This document shows positions 50,001 through 56,395 of a stretch of DNA of 64,000 nucleotides, piece by piece. The stretch comes from Epiperipatus broadwayi (taxonomy: Eukaryota; Onychophora; Udeonychophora; Euonychophora; Peripatidae): positions 12,565,473 to 12,629,472 of the forward strand of contig JAQFVV010006215.1 of NCBI GenBank assembly GCA_028023455.1, given 5' to 3'. Position numbers and translations under genes: made by a program. The first letter of the stretch is position 1. Each line of letters starts with the position of its first letter. The notes below the pieces were generated by a model. The model was not told the DNA's origin. It saw nothing but the letters and a program-made list of their open reading frames with translations, and ran no database searches.

Positions 50001-50962
50001 ATCAAATTCATTTCCACTATACAATGAAAATTAAAGATTTGCCTTCTAACTATTATACATTAATAATAAAAGACTAATCATGAATTTATCGATAGTATTT
50101 TTGAATTCTTAACGATGACTTTCCTAAATGTAATAAACACAATACTTTTCAGTATATTTTCTATTAATTTTTAATTTTAAAATCAACTTCCACACAATAT
50201 TTTCAAAAAAAACAAAAACTATCATAATGGATTCTATTCTACAGTTAAAAAAAAAAGTTCTATGAAGATTTCCAGTGAATTGTAGGCTTCTAATCACACT
50301 TCTCATGATGTGTAGAAAATCATCAGAAAAAATAACAATGCAATGTTTCTCCCATTTTTCAAAGAACATTCCATAATTTTATGTAAAAAAATTAAAAGCT
50401 TTGCTATTAGTTTCTGTGTGTCTGCATGTACATATATATTTAAGTGAATTTAAAATAAAAAATACTTATACGAAATAAATACATATAATTAAATACATAT
50501 TAATAAAGAATTTATTACTTTTATAAAAATCTAAGTCATTTTAAAAGTTTTAGAATATTTGTAACTATCAATTTTTTATTTTTTATTTAAATTGACCCAT
50601 TTTATAAACTAATTAAAATATATATATATATTTCTAGTTCTAAAGTCAAAAGACAAACTTTTTTTTTAAATTTGCAATAAAAAAATTTTTTAATCTTTTT
50701 AAAGGGAAAAATGTTTCTGCATGATTAAAATATTTTCATGGAATTAACTTTAAAAAAGTTTGTTAATATTACTCTTAATTATATAAATAATAAAAATACT
50801 AAAAATGTTAAATTGTAATATTTGTTTTGAAATACCCCTCTCCCCCTTCACCACCACCATCACGACCACCGCCAACTACTTACCTCAACATGTAAATTTG
50901 GCCCAAAAATATGTTCAATAATTTTATTCTGAATAAGCCAATTTGCCAATTCGGTACCAACA
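10908..50962 (-). CDS. USP34: USP34 orthologue, partial gene (8 internal exons)
   Basis: Ubiquitin carboxyl-terminal hydrolase 34 is a very large cysteine deubiquitinase; in vertebrates it is linked to Wnt/axin control and DNA-damage ubiquitin signalling. Eight minus-strand exons (79, 93, 126, 121, 134, 815, 224 and 119 bp) have canonical GT/AG borders and compatible phases, giving 570 uninterrupted residues. The order and wording follow my recollection of human USP34: an IIEHIFGPNLHVE segment, an HIDCIWSAAQLKHCSR segment, a low-complexity acidic/serine region, a DCREYL motif, MADFDGEESGCEDEL, and NVCMKGSTLLWDLVQ. This is the N-terminal helical and disordered part; the catalytic Cys/His USP domain lies further 3', outside the window. 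Introns are 7211, 2798, 79, 8136, 111, 4812 and 15197 bp. No disruption is seen, so the gene looks functional. The exon before 50962 and the exon after 10908 were not found. Confidence 0.93.
11136..11815. repeat. Large imperfect palindrome (foldback element)
   Basis: Left arm about 11136-11438, right arm about 11459-11815, with a spacer near 11440-11458. Pairs include AATCATAGCA with TGCTATGATT next to the centre, CTTTTATTAA with TTAATAAAAG, and the outer TACTACTGCTTAA with TTAAGCAATAGTA. Arms diverge by substitutions and small indels. A further inverted match links 11598-11630 to 11960-11990. Confidence 0.75.
13560..14190 (+). mobile_element. LINE 3' end, copy 2
   Basis: The translation contains SSLLFKARMGSLTTREYTCK, then WKNMGDLVCKLYKEGIENIR and HLLIKCK. 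This is the same family as 2160-2575, extending further 5'. Here the His is kept but the second Cys is Tyr (CKLY), so the two copies lost different metal ligands. Stops follow at the KC(stop)KAE position and later. The 3' tail reads GCATCACATCACATC at about 14173. Confidence 0.72.
14192..14346 (+). repeat. Direct repeat, unit 1 (~155 bp)
   Basis: The unit starts CACTAGATCGG and ends AATAAGATAGAT; it is repeated at 14503-14661. It starts just after the LINE tail. Confidence 0.8.
14503..14661 (+). repeat. Direct repeat, unit 2 (~159 bp)
   Basis: Second copy of 14192-14346, sharing CACCTAATAGATTTTAAAAC and the GCAGACTAGGCT segment. Confidence 0.8.
14662..15200 (-). mobile_element. Possible LTR fragment
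   Basis: A stretch with more C/G than its surroundings. On the minus strand it has a poly(A) signal AATAAA at 14905-14910 followed by CTGTCTCTCG and GTGTTTGTGCGG, a pattern often seen in LTR R/U5 regions. No TATA box, paired LTR, primer-binding site or polyprotein was found, so the call is weak. Confidence 0.25.
16226..17544. mobile_element. TIR DNA transposon, non-autonomous (pogo/Tigger-like?)
   Basis: Inverted termini CACCTTTACCCCGC (16226) and GCGGGGTAAAGGTG (ends 17544) bound 1319 bp, flanked on both sides by TA. Similarity of the ends extends inwards with interruptions (TAGCGATTG / CAATTGCCATCGCTA). TA target duplication places it in the Tc1/mariner/pogo superfamily. The interior has an ORF of 92 codons (17295-17573) with no transposase signature and it overruns the right end. 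Confidence 0.8.
16949..16960 (+). repeat. Poly-G tract (12 G)
   Basis: A homopolymer run inside the TIR element at 16226-17544. Confidence 0.9.
18228..19050 (+). repeat. Degenerate tandem array
   Basis: Four diverged units resemble each other. Each has a T-rich start (AATTATTTC), then ATTAATCA, a CTTTTATGGCT or similar, and ACTAAAATTATTA. They lie near 18228, 18573, 18722 and 18915. A longer unit containing GATTCCATGTTTAG recurs at 18523 and 18865, about 340 bp apart. Confidence 0.5.
20031..20896. mobile_element. TIR DNA transposon, non-autonomous (MITE, 866 bp)
   Basis: Termini CACCTGGGTCT (20031) and AGACCCAGGTG (ends 20896) are flanked by TA on both sides. Subterminal TTTTACGCG / CGCGTAAAA also pair, and short ACGCG/CGCGT motifs recur inside. 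There is no coding capacity. Termini resemble those of pogo-like elements in beginning CA after TA. Confidence 0.82.
21140..21450. other. GC-richer island with internal repeat
   Basis: An isolated stretch of markedly higher GC, with TGGCGCTGTTC repeated at about 21210 and 21360, each followed by CCATGC. Both strands carry ORFs of about 60 codons but neither has a recognisable domain or convincing start. It could be part of a transposon or a regulatory element; nothing decides. Confidence 0.4.
22315..22412. repeat. Hairpin, 41-bp arms, 16-nt loop
   Basis: Arms 22315-22355 and 22372-22412 pair with three mismatches. The size is close to a pre-miRNA, but an inverted repeat left by a transposon is at least as likely, as a mariner-like remnant lies next to it. 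Confidence 0.8.
22499..23000 (-). pseudogene. Mariner-type transposase remnant
   Basis: On the minus strand the 3' end reads FFLFPQMKKMLHKKKF, then after a gap FQDYFEKWKTHLNWYTASSG and YYFEGN before a TAA at 22499. This resembles the C-terminus of mariner transposases (a D..LF...K segment followed by an RW.KC....G.YFE ending). Several frameshifts and stops separate the pieces and the catalytic DDD triad is not recognisable. The 5' part is lost or too diverged. Confidence 0.5.
24151..24306. repeat. Inverted repeat, 40-bp arms
   Basis: Arms 24151-24190 and 24267-24306 pair closely (GTATTTATATATTGGACTAT and its complement). The spacer of 76 bp has further weak self-complementarity. Confidence 0.8.
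25147..25652 (+). repeat. 253-bp tandem duplication
   Basis: Two units, 25147-25399 and 25400-25652, nearly identical (a GTGG/GTAG difference is visible). Both start GCAAAGTAAAACAAAGTAAG and end ATGTTGACATCC. The join is seamless, so the duplication is recent. Confidence 0.92.
26224..26447 (-). CDS. USP34: USP34 visible exon 7
   Basis: A 224-bp exon, phase 2 in and phase 1 out, acceptor TTTTTTTTAG and donor GTAATA. It encodes ELIEDILSPDDGSCNSSHIS, then SEKNMADFDGEESGCEDELA and an end rich in Gln and His (HQMQQHLANVASMYHPHLHHG). The motif SEKNMADFDGEESGCE is essentially identical to vertebrate USP34 and is the strongest single identification in the window. The Met within this motif is internal, not a start. 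Confidence 0.96.
26448..31259. other. USP34 intron between exons 6 and 7 (4.8 kb)
   Basis: Mostly AT-rich sequence with poly-A and poly-T runs. The main structure is a composite inverted repeat at 28557-29410. No exon or other gene is recognisable. Confidence 0.7.
28557..29410. repeat. Composite inverted/direct repeat element
   Basis: Arms of about 340 bp at 28597-28939 and 29068-29407 are inverted copies with few differences (for example the TGCCAACCAGAGTAATCAATG segment split by small changes). A direct repeat of about 60 bp (28557-28616, containing GATCACTATCTTATACTAGC) recurs in the spacer at 29009-29070. A short related stretch lies at 53376-53440. The ORFs at 28653-28889 (+) and 29022-29213 (-) are the same sequence read from the two arms. 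There are no domains. Confidence 0.85.
31260..32074 (-). CDS. USP34: USP34 visible exon 6 (acidic, serine/histidine-rich)
   Basis: The largest exon here, 815 bp, open throughout in phase 0 in, phase 2 out. It encodes about 271 residues of mostly disordered chain: a His-rich patch (HARHHCHHK), then acidic/serine clusters (EEDSSDSDSGASSESETE), a basic run (KKVLRRRKAK) that could be a nuclear localisation signal, and an end reading DCREYLAHMHSERHLNPH. Vertebrate USP34 has an NCRQFIGPQ followed by polyhistidine at the equivalent place. The acceptor (CCAAG) was chosen because it alone keeps phase with exon 5. An internal Met at about 31894 only looks like a start codon. Confidence 0.93.
32186..32319 (-). 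CDS. USP34: USP34 visible exon 5
   Basis: A 134-bp exon, phase 1 in and phase 0 out, acceptor TTAATTTAG and donor GTAAGC. It encodes a cysteine-containing start (CVGCVGKHDLSS) followed by a Ser/Glu/Asp/Gln-rich stretch ending PHPCGKQSE. It is low complexity and corresponds to the Ser/Asp-rich linker of vertebrate USP34, where sequence identity is weak. The call depends on correct phase and position between exons 4 and 6. Confidence 0.88.
33700..34300 (-). mobile_element. Solo LTR-like segment
   Basis: On the minus strand a TATA box GGTATAAATAG at 34173-34183 is followed, about 290 bp further, by AATAAA at 33879-33884, a spacing typical of LTR U3/R/U5 organisation. Between them lie short imperfect repeats of the AATCTGAAT type (33995-34150). 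The internal region and second LTR were not found, so it would be solo or a promoter of another kind. Confidence 0.4.
37618..38090 (+). mobile_element. Solo LTR-like segment
   Basis: The stretch begins TGTAACACCTCGG, has TATAAATAGGG at 37739 and AATAAA at 37933, and its 3' half has an internal duplication (TAAGCC...CCTTCGTTCCA, 37940-37985 and 38018-38060). These are LTR-like features, but the right end and target duplication are not clear. Confidence 0.4.
38800..39190 (+). mobile_element. LTR-like segment
   Basis: TATATAAG at 38841 is followed about 110 bp later by AATAAA (38956), with an intervening GC-richer stretch. This spacing could be an LTR promoter and poly(A) signal. No second copy, integrase or reverse transcriptase is visible. 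Confidence 0.3.
39660..39890 (+). repeat. tRNA-derived SINE-like sequence
   Basis: GGGTTCGAATCC at about 39757 is a perfect pol III B box (GGTTCGAATCC). Upstream there is no clean A box and no tRNA cloverleaf, so it is not a tRNA gene. A similar weaker B box (AGTTCGAATCC) lies near 32733. Confidence 0.35.
40456..40576 (-). CDS. USP34: USP34 visible exon 4
   Basis: A 121-bp exon with a TTCATATAG acceptor and an AAAAG|GTAAG donor, phase 0 in and phase 1 out. It encodes TMYLASALIKFIWSIGSSPH and then a variable stretch ending DDHAFTSMLK. The TLYLAS.LIK..W motif is conserved in USP34. The variable tail leads into the disordered acidic region encoded by the next two exons. Confidence 0.92.
40656..40781 (-). 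CDS. USP34: USP34 visible exon 3
   Basis: A 126-bp exon, 42 codons, phase 0 to 0, with a TTTTCAG acceptor and a CAG|GTAAA donor. It encodes LKHCSRQVHDLLPPLIKNLE then a helical segment ending LCKLEPAAHNNQ. Vertebrate USP34 has LKHCSRYIHDLFPSLIKNLD at the same point. The pattern of alternating leucines suggests armadillo-like helices rather than an enzyme core. Only 79 bp of intron separates it from the next exon. Confidence 0.94.
40782..43579. other. USP34 intron between exons 2 and 3 (2.8 kb)
   Basis: Contains a direct duplication starting CTGGAGTCTAGTTGTAAATA (about 40894-41020 and 41080-41230) and the inverted copy of the 0.95-kb dispersed repeat (41225-42275). The rest is AT-rich and featureless. 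Confidence 0.65.
41225..42275 (-). repeat. Dispersed ~0.95-kb repeat, copy 2 (inverted)
   Basis: Reverse-orientation counterpart of 8025-8970. The plus strand here has an open stretch MKNSYVNTFGDSEAMDYLR running into GTAAGAAG near 41935. The equivalent in copy 1 reads MKKSYPTSFGDCEAADYLG before GTAAG, so a short coding-like frame and a donor-like site are retained in both. Confidence 0.7.
43580..43672 (-). CDS. USP34: USP34 visible exon 2
   Basis: A 93-bp exon, 31 codons, phase 0 at both ends, between a TTTTTTAG acceptor and a CAG|GTAAA donor. The product begins IIKQSHVILNFLAMESK and ends EHIDCIWSAAQ. The HIDCIW.AAQ motif is shared with vertebrate USP34 as I recall it, and the next exon continues that alignment with LKHCSR. 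No ORF longer than the exon exists here, and the call rests on splice sites, phase and family similarity. Confidence 0.91.
44786..44904. repeat. Near-perfect hairpin, 58-bp arms, 3-nt loop
   Basis: Arms 44786-44843 and 44847-44904 pair over 58 bp with a single mismatch, around a loop AAT. The loop is too short for a typical pre-miRNA. It may be a template-switching product or a MITE. Confidence 0.95.
45061..45640 (-). mobile_element. Possible PLE N-terminal region, decayed
   Basis: Minus-strand pieces in different frames read EELKHLLSFLNKCKKHGSMP, then KETILNWFIKEKYNIVD, KYDKKWHWLKRKNEN and an ORF ending SGDVHKETVVSVEAADIKDE. The LL..LNKCKKHG..PKS motif resembles the region before the reverse transcriptase of PLEs. 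At least three frame changes and stops. Proximity to 46600-47600 supports it, but the order shows it is a separate fragment. Confidence 0.35.
46600..47600 (-). mobile_element. Penelope-like element, decayed RT and GIY-YIG
   Basis: The minus frame 47572-47354 includes MKNGWPMVMAISGVICSLYD and NRYMDSVFVYAQEN, aligning with the RT motif C region of the PLE at 56540-57840, where the motif is YVDD; here it reads YMDS, so the second catalytic Asp is lost. Downstream, 47232-46972 continues the thumb region (ADRKRNIEGYINDLI), and 46826 onward has VVYSVICHESGCNAIYYGE, the start of the GIY-YIG domain. Stops separate the pieces. Inactive. Confidence 0.75.
50884..50962 (-). CDS. USP34: USP34 visible exon 1
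   Basis: This is the most 5' exon I can identify. The acceptor is TTATAG at its right edge and the donor GTAAG at its left edge. It is 79 bp: one base completes the previous codon, then 26 codons encode VGTELANWLIQNKIIEHIFG followed by PNLHVE. Vertebrate USP34 has a closely similar ELANWL...IIEHIFGPNLH stretch in its N-terminal region. It ends in phase 0, which fits the next exon. Too short for a simple ORF scan. Confidence 0.9.
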
Positions 50963-52853
50963 CTATAACAAGATTAAACACATATATAATTTTAATTAAA
51001 TAATCCCAAAAATATTTTGATATCAACTATACACAAAAGTTAATTACAATAGGTTAAGAAAAAAAAATTAGTCATTTAATAATTAAAAAATGATACTGAA
51101 AGTAAAACTGACATAACTAACACTAATTATATAAAGGTCAGATCATATCATAAGCTATAAATAAGAGTGTTTGGGTATTTATATACTGAAATGATATAAT
51201 CATTTCACCAGATTAAAATCAACTATCATTTTATGGCAGCACAGCAAAGATATTTACTTTTTGGTGACACGCTATGCAAGGCAAGGGAAAGATAGAGCCA
51301 TTTAAACATTAAAAAAAATATTTTTTAGAAGTGATTAATTCATTAAGAGAAAGTCATGTTTTATATTATATATATATGGGCATACATCTGCATATGTAAA
51401 TATTTATTATCATTTATATGTTAATAATAAAAATAATGTATATGATAATTTGTAATATTGTGTAAAATAATTGTAAAGTATTCAAAAAAACAATATATTA
51501 TTAATAATTGTGAAACTTATCAAGTTTTTGATAAAAGATTGTTCATTTATATACCTACATTGATATTATTTTTAAAAATAACTAATTTAAAAAAACTGCA
51601 CCTTGGGATTTTATTAGTCTGCATGTAAAAAAAAAAATTGAAAAAAGCTTTTTTAATTTGTCTGCAGTGTTTTAAAAAATAGCTATAATTATAATGTTCT
51701 ATGTAGATTTTACTGTGATGGCATGCTAAAATGTACAACATCTCTGTCTAGGTATGTGAACCAATTTTATATGACTTTCCAAAATCAATCCAGAATGAAT
51801 TAAAAACAAAATATTGTGAATTCTCATCTTTTACAGTAACTTCACAAATAGATTAATAGAATTATATACAAAAGTGATTGTCAGCAGTAAGTTATAGTAT
51901 AATTCAAATATTTCAATAAGGAATAAAGGATTTGCAATCAACAACTGGGGTAAATACTAGAATTCTAAACCAAATATCTTATGAATACTTGATATTTATG
52001 TCTACAAGCTTATTTAATTCTAAATTATAATTAAATGCTATATCAAAGACATTTCAAATTGTGCATAATGTACTGTATAAACTTTAATATAAACTGTTTG
52101 AAATTTAAGCAAAAAATTTTGGATATAGAAACATAATAAGTATATTATTTATTATCATTTATGTATTGAATGTGTCTTATAAGTGATGACTATTTTATGA
52201 TAATTGAATCATTTTAAAATACTTAAAGTTTAGTCCTGCCTTATTTTGGTTTGATAATAGTAAAAAAAGTTTCACATAAATTTGTTTATTGATGGCACAA
52301 GAATAAATTCTTTATTATTTAGAAAAATGGTCAGAATTGAAAAATATATATATATGCACAATTTTATTTAAACTGTTATAAATTGGAATTTAAATAAATG
52401 AATGTAAGATAATATTGTATGAACCATTTGAGATCATTGGACAATGTGAATGCTCTAAATACAAATGGTTTTGAACATTTTGAAAGTTTGAATGAATAAA
52501 TGTTATAGAGATGTTGAGCATGAGATATGCGTGTATCTAATATATTTTAATATAATCAATATTAGTGATAGCTATAAAGATGTTAAATTATTCCAAGTTT
52601 GAACTAAAGATTTTATTGTGTATATATCACTCTGTCTTGATTAAAAAATGCAAATTAAAATTTCTACTTATTTATACTGATAATGAAATACATGCTTGCA
52701 GATGTGCATTCCTGCTTTTATTATGAAGTTAAATTAATTATACTCATGCCCTTTCATTATTTATATTATATTCTGTATTGTAACGGAGTAAGTGTATGCC
52801 ATTATATTTCTTTCAAATAAAAGTGGTAAAAAATATAAAACATTCTCAAGTAG

Positions 52854-53374
52854 AAATATATATAAAAAGAGAATTTAATAATTTTATTTAAATTAATATA
52901 TATAATGCACAGATGGCAAACTAATTATATAATTTAAAATTTAAAATCTAAAAACAAGATTGTTTTAATTTTTTAAAAAAATGCTGTTAATTAGTTATTT
53001 TTAATCTTAGAATGGAAATGATTTTCTATATTGATGTAATTGCAAACAGGCCCTTGGGCATAAAGTAAAATAAGAGAAATTAAAAAACTACAAGTGATAA
53101 AATTTTGAGTTCCCGCTCTAAAGAAAGCTGACCAATAACGATAGAAATAAAGACATGGTCCACAGAGAAAACTTAAGCCAGATAAGATCGATCCTGGAAT
53201 TTGCTGATAAGAATTCGCATAGATATAAAAAGAAAACTTTGAAGTTGAGATTGCGATTTGGATTGCTCTTGCTGATTGCGTGTTATTTAAATATAAACAT
53301 GACCACTATCTCATACTGTGCATTATATATATTAATTTAAATAAAATTATTAAATTCTCTTTTTATATATATTT
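52854..53374. mobile_element. MITE with ~59-bp inverted terminal repeats
   Basis: The arms 52854-52912 and 53318-53374 are near-perfect inverted copies (AAAAAGAGAATTTAATAATT and complement, ending at TAATGCACAG). The interior has an ORF at 53155-53340 of unknown type. Termini are AT-rich and the target duplication is unclear. Confidence 0.75.
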
Positions 53375-54362
53375 TTTATATTGATTGCTCTTGTTAGCAC
53401 AAGATGGCACTACTATATGGAGAGTGTTGTTTTGTTTTGAATTATTTAAATATATGTGTGTATTGCAAATCTCCAAAATGTAGGGGTCGGCAATAATTCA
53501 CGTTTCCCGTGTTTGCAGCAGCTGAAGCGGTCTCTAGAATATGATGGTTCCCAGAAACTGGCCAGCAAAGGGCTTGTCTCCACCTAGAACATTATAAAAT
53601 GGAAAGAACTTTGAATTGTGTGATGCATCAAGGACCACCAAGACGAATTTCAATAAATCTACAGCATTGGAAAGTATGAACTTTTGCTATAAATGAACTT
53701 TACTTTTATAAAACAAACTTTTCCAAATAGTAATTTTAAACACCACTTAATTTTTAAAAGAAATCTTCTGACTAAAATTTAAATTATTTGTTACATTTTC
53801 TTTTAATATGTTTAATATCATTTCCATTCTCATAATTTTTTTTAAATTAATTATTTAAAATGGGCATGAATGGCTGTATAGATTCGTAAGATTATGTTAG
53901 TTTAAAGTGTGTTAATTTTGGGCTAATTGTTTCGCAGCTAGATCGGTGCTAGTGGATAGATGTACGGATGTTTTATGTCAATGTAATCTGAGTAAGTGCA
54001 TTGGATACTCATTCCCTTGTACCGCATTAGCATATAGGGCATAATCCCACCTAAATGTATGGCCAAAAGTGTAGCCATCACGTTGTCAATGGTTGTAATG
54101 TATTTCCTATGCTATTGATTTTCTTACGCTCTGGCTGGGACAGTACTAAGCCGGCAAAGACCGCTATCCCCATTTTCAGAGCAGCTCCTATATATATATA
54201 TATATATTTCAAATAATTTCATTCTTGTATCATGGGGAACATTCCTTCCCACCATGACTCTGTATTTCTCAAATGATATCATGCTACAAATGCAAATTCC
54301 TGTTAGCATGTTTGTGTTATGCTAATAATCTCATTTTGCATTGGTCATATTGGTATATCAGT

Positions 54363-54860
54363 AAGCTAGCATTGGTTTAAATGCGAGATTTTGGCCCAAG
54401 TTAAAAGGGAGTGGGTTGGATATGCGGAATCCATGTTGCATACTGACGCTTATTAAAATATTAAAATTGTATTTAAATCTAAATGCTTCCATCTGTGCAT
54501 ATAATCTAAATTAAATATATTTGCTAGTTAATTTAATTTTCAGAATTTTCCTTTTATTGTGTGTGTGTGTGTGTGTGTAATAATAAAATGTTTTGTTGAA
54601 TTAAATTTTGGCAGTGACTCATTTTGTATATTTTATATATTTAAAATTAAGAATTAGAGATTTTTAATATTCAGAGTGATATTTTAAGCTCAGCTTCTCC
54701 CTGAACTAGTGACTGGTGCTTTCTGTTCGACAAAAGAGTAACCTCTCCCGTGCGTTTCTGCCTACTATATAAATTTTCTAGGTTCCAAATGGCCTAGTGG
54801 CGCCCTGCTATGACAGATTAGATTAGGGAGGATACGTCAAACGTTATAGTATGTTGCAGT
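54363..54860 (+). repeat. Dispersed ~0.5-kb repeat, copy 1
   Basis: Shares with 58925-59410 the pieces TAGC(A/G)TTGGTTT, TTTTGGCC and, near the 3' end, TCTGCCTACTATATAAATTT followed by AGGTTCCAA and a GCCT(A/G)GTGG core. The copies are diverged and contain indels. A (TG)n tract lies at 54559-54578. Confidence 0.6.
54559..54578 (+). repeat. (TG)n microsatellite
   Basis: Ten TG dinucleotides inside the dispersed repeat at 54363-54860. Confidence 0.95.
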
Positions 54861-55060
54861 GGTATACAATGACTAATTCGCTGCTTATTAATGTGTTAAT
54901 GTAACAATATTTTATAGGCACTTATATCAATGTGTGCACTTGAATGCAGACAGATATGTCATTGTTATGAACAAATGATGCTAAGAATTTTAGTAACATC
55001 TGCTTGATTATATTTTAGACATTATACACATATATTAAAACGCTTAGCCTGTCTTTGACG

Positions 55061-55791
55061 CGACCTCTCGTAAGCAGTTGACGTCACTCTAACTCAGCCG
55101 ATTTTTATGCTAAAAAATTCGTTCGATACGTTTTAAAGAGATTTTTAAAAGTTCTGTACGATGGTGACCTCTTCCGACTTATTTTACAAGTAAAAAATAA
55201 AAAAAAACGCATTTAAACCTAAACAAAGAAAGAACATTATTTGTGATTGGTTCTTAGCAAGCTCTCAGCTGAAAAAGACATTCTGATTGGCTGGAAAGAA
55301 CAAAGAAACCGCCTGATCAAAGAAAATAAAGAAAAACGCTGAGATTTTCATTTCGAATCCAATTTTAAGTATTATAAAATTATATTTATGGAAACTAAAA
55401 ATGATTCTCAGACAGAATAATAAAAAAACAAAATTATTTTCGAAAAATATTCAAGATTTTAGTACAAATATTGAAGATGTAGTAAAAAGAAATATTTACT
55501 TTTCTATAACGTAAAAGTCGATCTTTTTGTTTATATTATAGCTTTTATGTTGCCGATATTGAATATTTTAGAATAAATAAATAGCAATTTATTTTTGAAA
55601 GAACTTTCGTTCTCTTCACAACTTGAAAAAATTAATAATATACTTTTTATAAACGTATCTGAGTTGAATTTAATATTATAGGCGAATATGTTTTAACAAT
55701 AGGCTTTGTCTTCAGTTTGTGAGTTGGCCAATTACAAGCTTTGATTTTTACCTCATACAACCAATGATTTAATTAGCGGTTAAAAGGTTAA
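55061..55791 (+). repeat. Dispersed 0.73-kb repeat, copy 2
   Basis: Second full-length copy of 6961-7689, same orientation. The ends of homology are almost the same in both copies, which suggests a defined unit, not a chance duplication. There is no coding potential. Confidence 0.8.
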
Positions 55792-56395
55792 TGTATTTGG
55801 CACACATATCTTATCTTTGACTCTTCATGAAAACTGATCATATGATAACAGATTATATTATTATTGTTCATAAAATTACTTTATTGCAGCCAATATGTAT
55901 AATATGACAAGGTGTATTGGTCACTGGTTTTAAACTATGTCTATTAGTCATTGGTTTTGAACTATGTCTAGAGATCTCATTTTCATTTATTTATGCATGC
56001 ACTAAGTGATATCAAGTGCAGATTTATGCAATACATTGAAGTAATAATATAATAGAGTTTAAATAATACTGAGCAATATTATTAATATAGAAATCTTTAC
56101 AATGTAGAGTAAATAGTTTCATATTTTAACAATTATAGAAATTTAATATCTGGTTATATAATTTGCTGAGTACATGTTAGCACTTTTTTATTTGTCATTA
56201 AATGATTGTAACTTTGGTGCTACCAAAGTGTGAAATAAATCACCCTTTTAGTTTTTATTTTAGTGTCATATGTTAGTTATTATTTTAGTGTCAATTAATA
56301 AACATGTTACATAGTTGTAATAATAATAAAGTTGTGCTAACACACATATAATGTAAAGCTGTATAAATTAACAAATTAATTGTAGTCAACAAATT

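Larger units (their letters stand above)
43673..50883. other. USP34 intron between exons 1 and 2 (7.2 kb)
   Basis: Contains a long perfect hairpin (44786-44904) and two decayed PLE fragments (about 45061-45640 and 46600-47600). The sequence from 47900 to 50880 is AT-rich with no recognisable element; a GGTGGTGAAGG-type simple repeat lies just before exon 1 near 50845. Confidence 0.6.

Noticed and set aside
51270-51310. Possible USP34 exon upstream of exon 1
   Set aside because: No phase-compatible acceptor and donor, and stops in the relevant frame.
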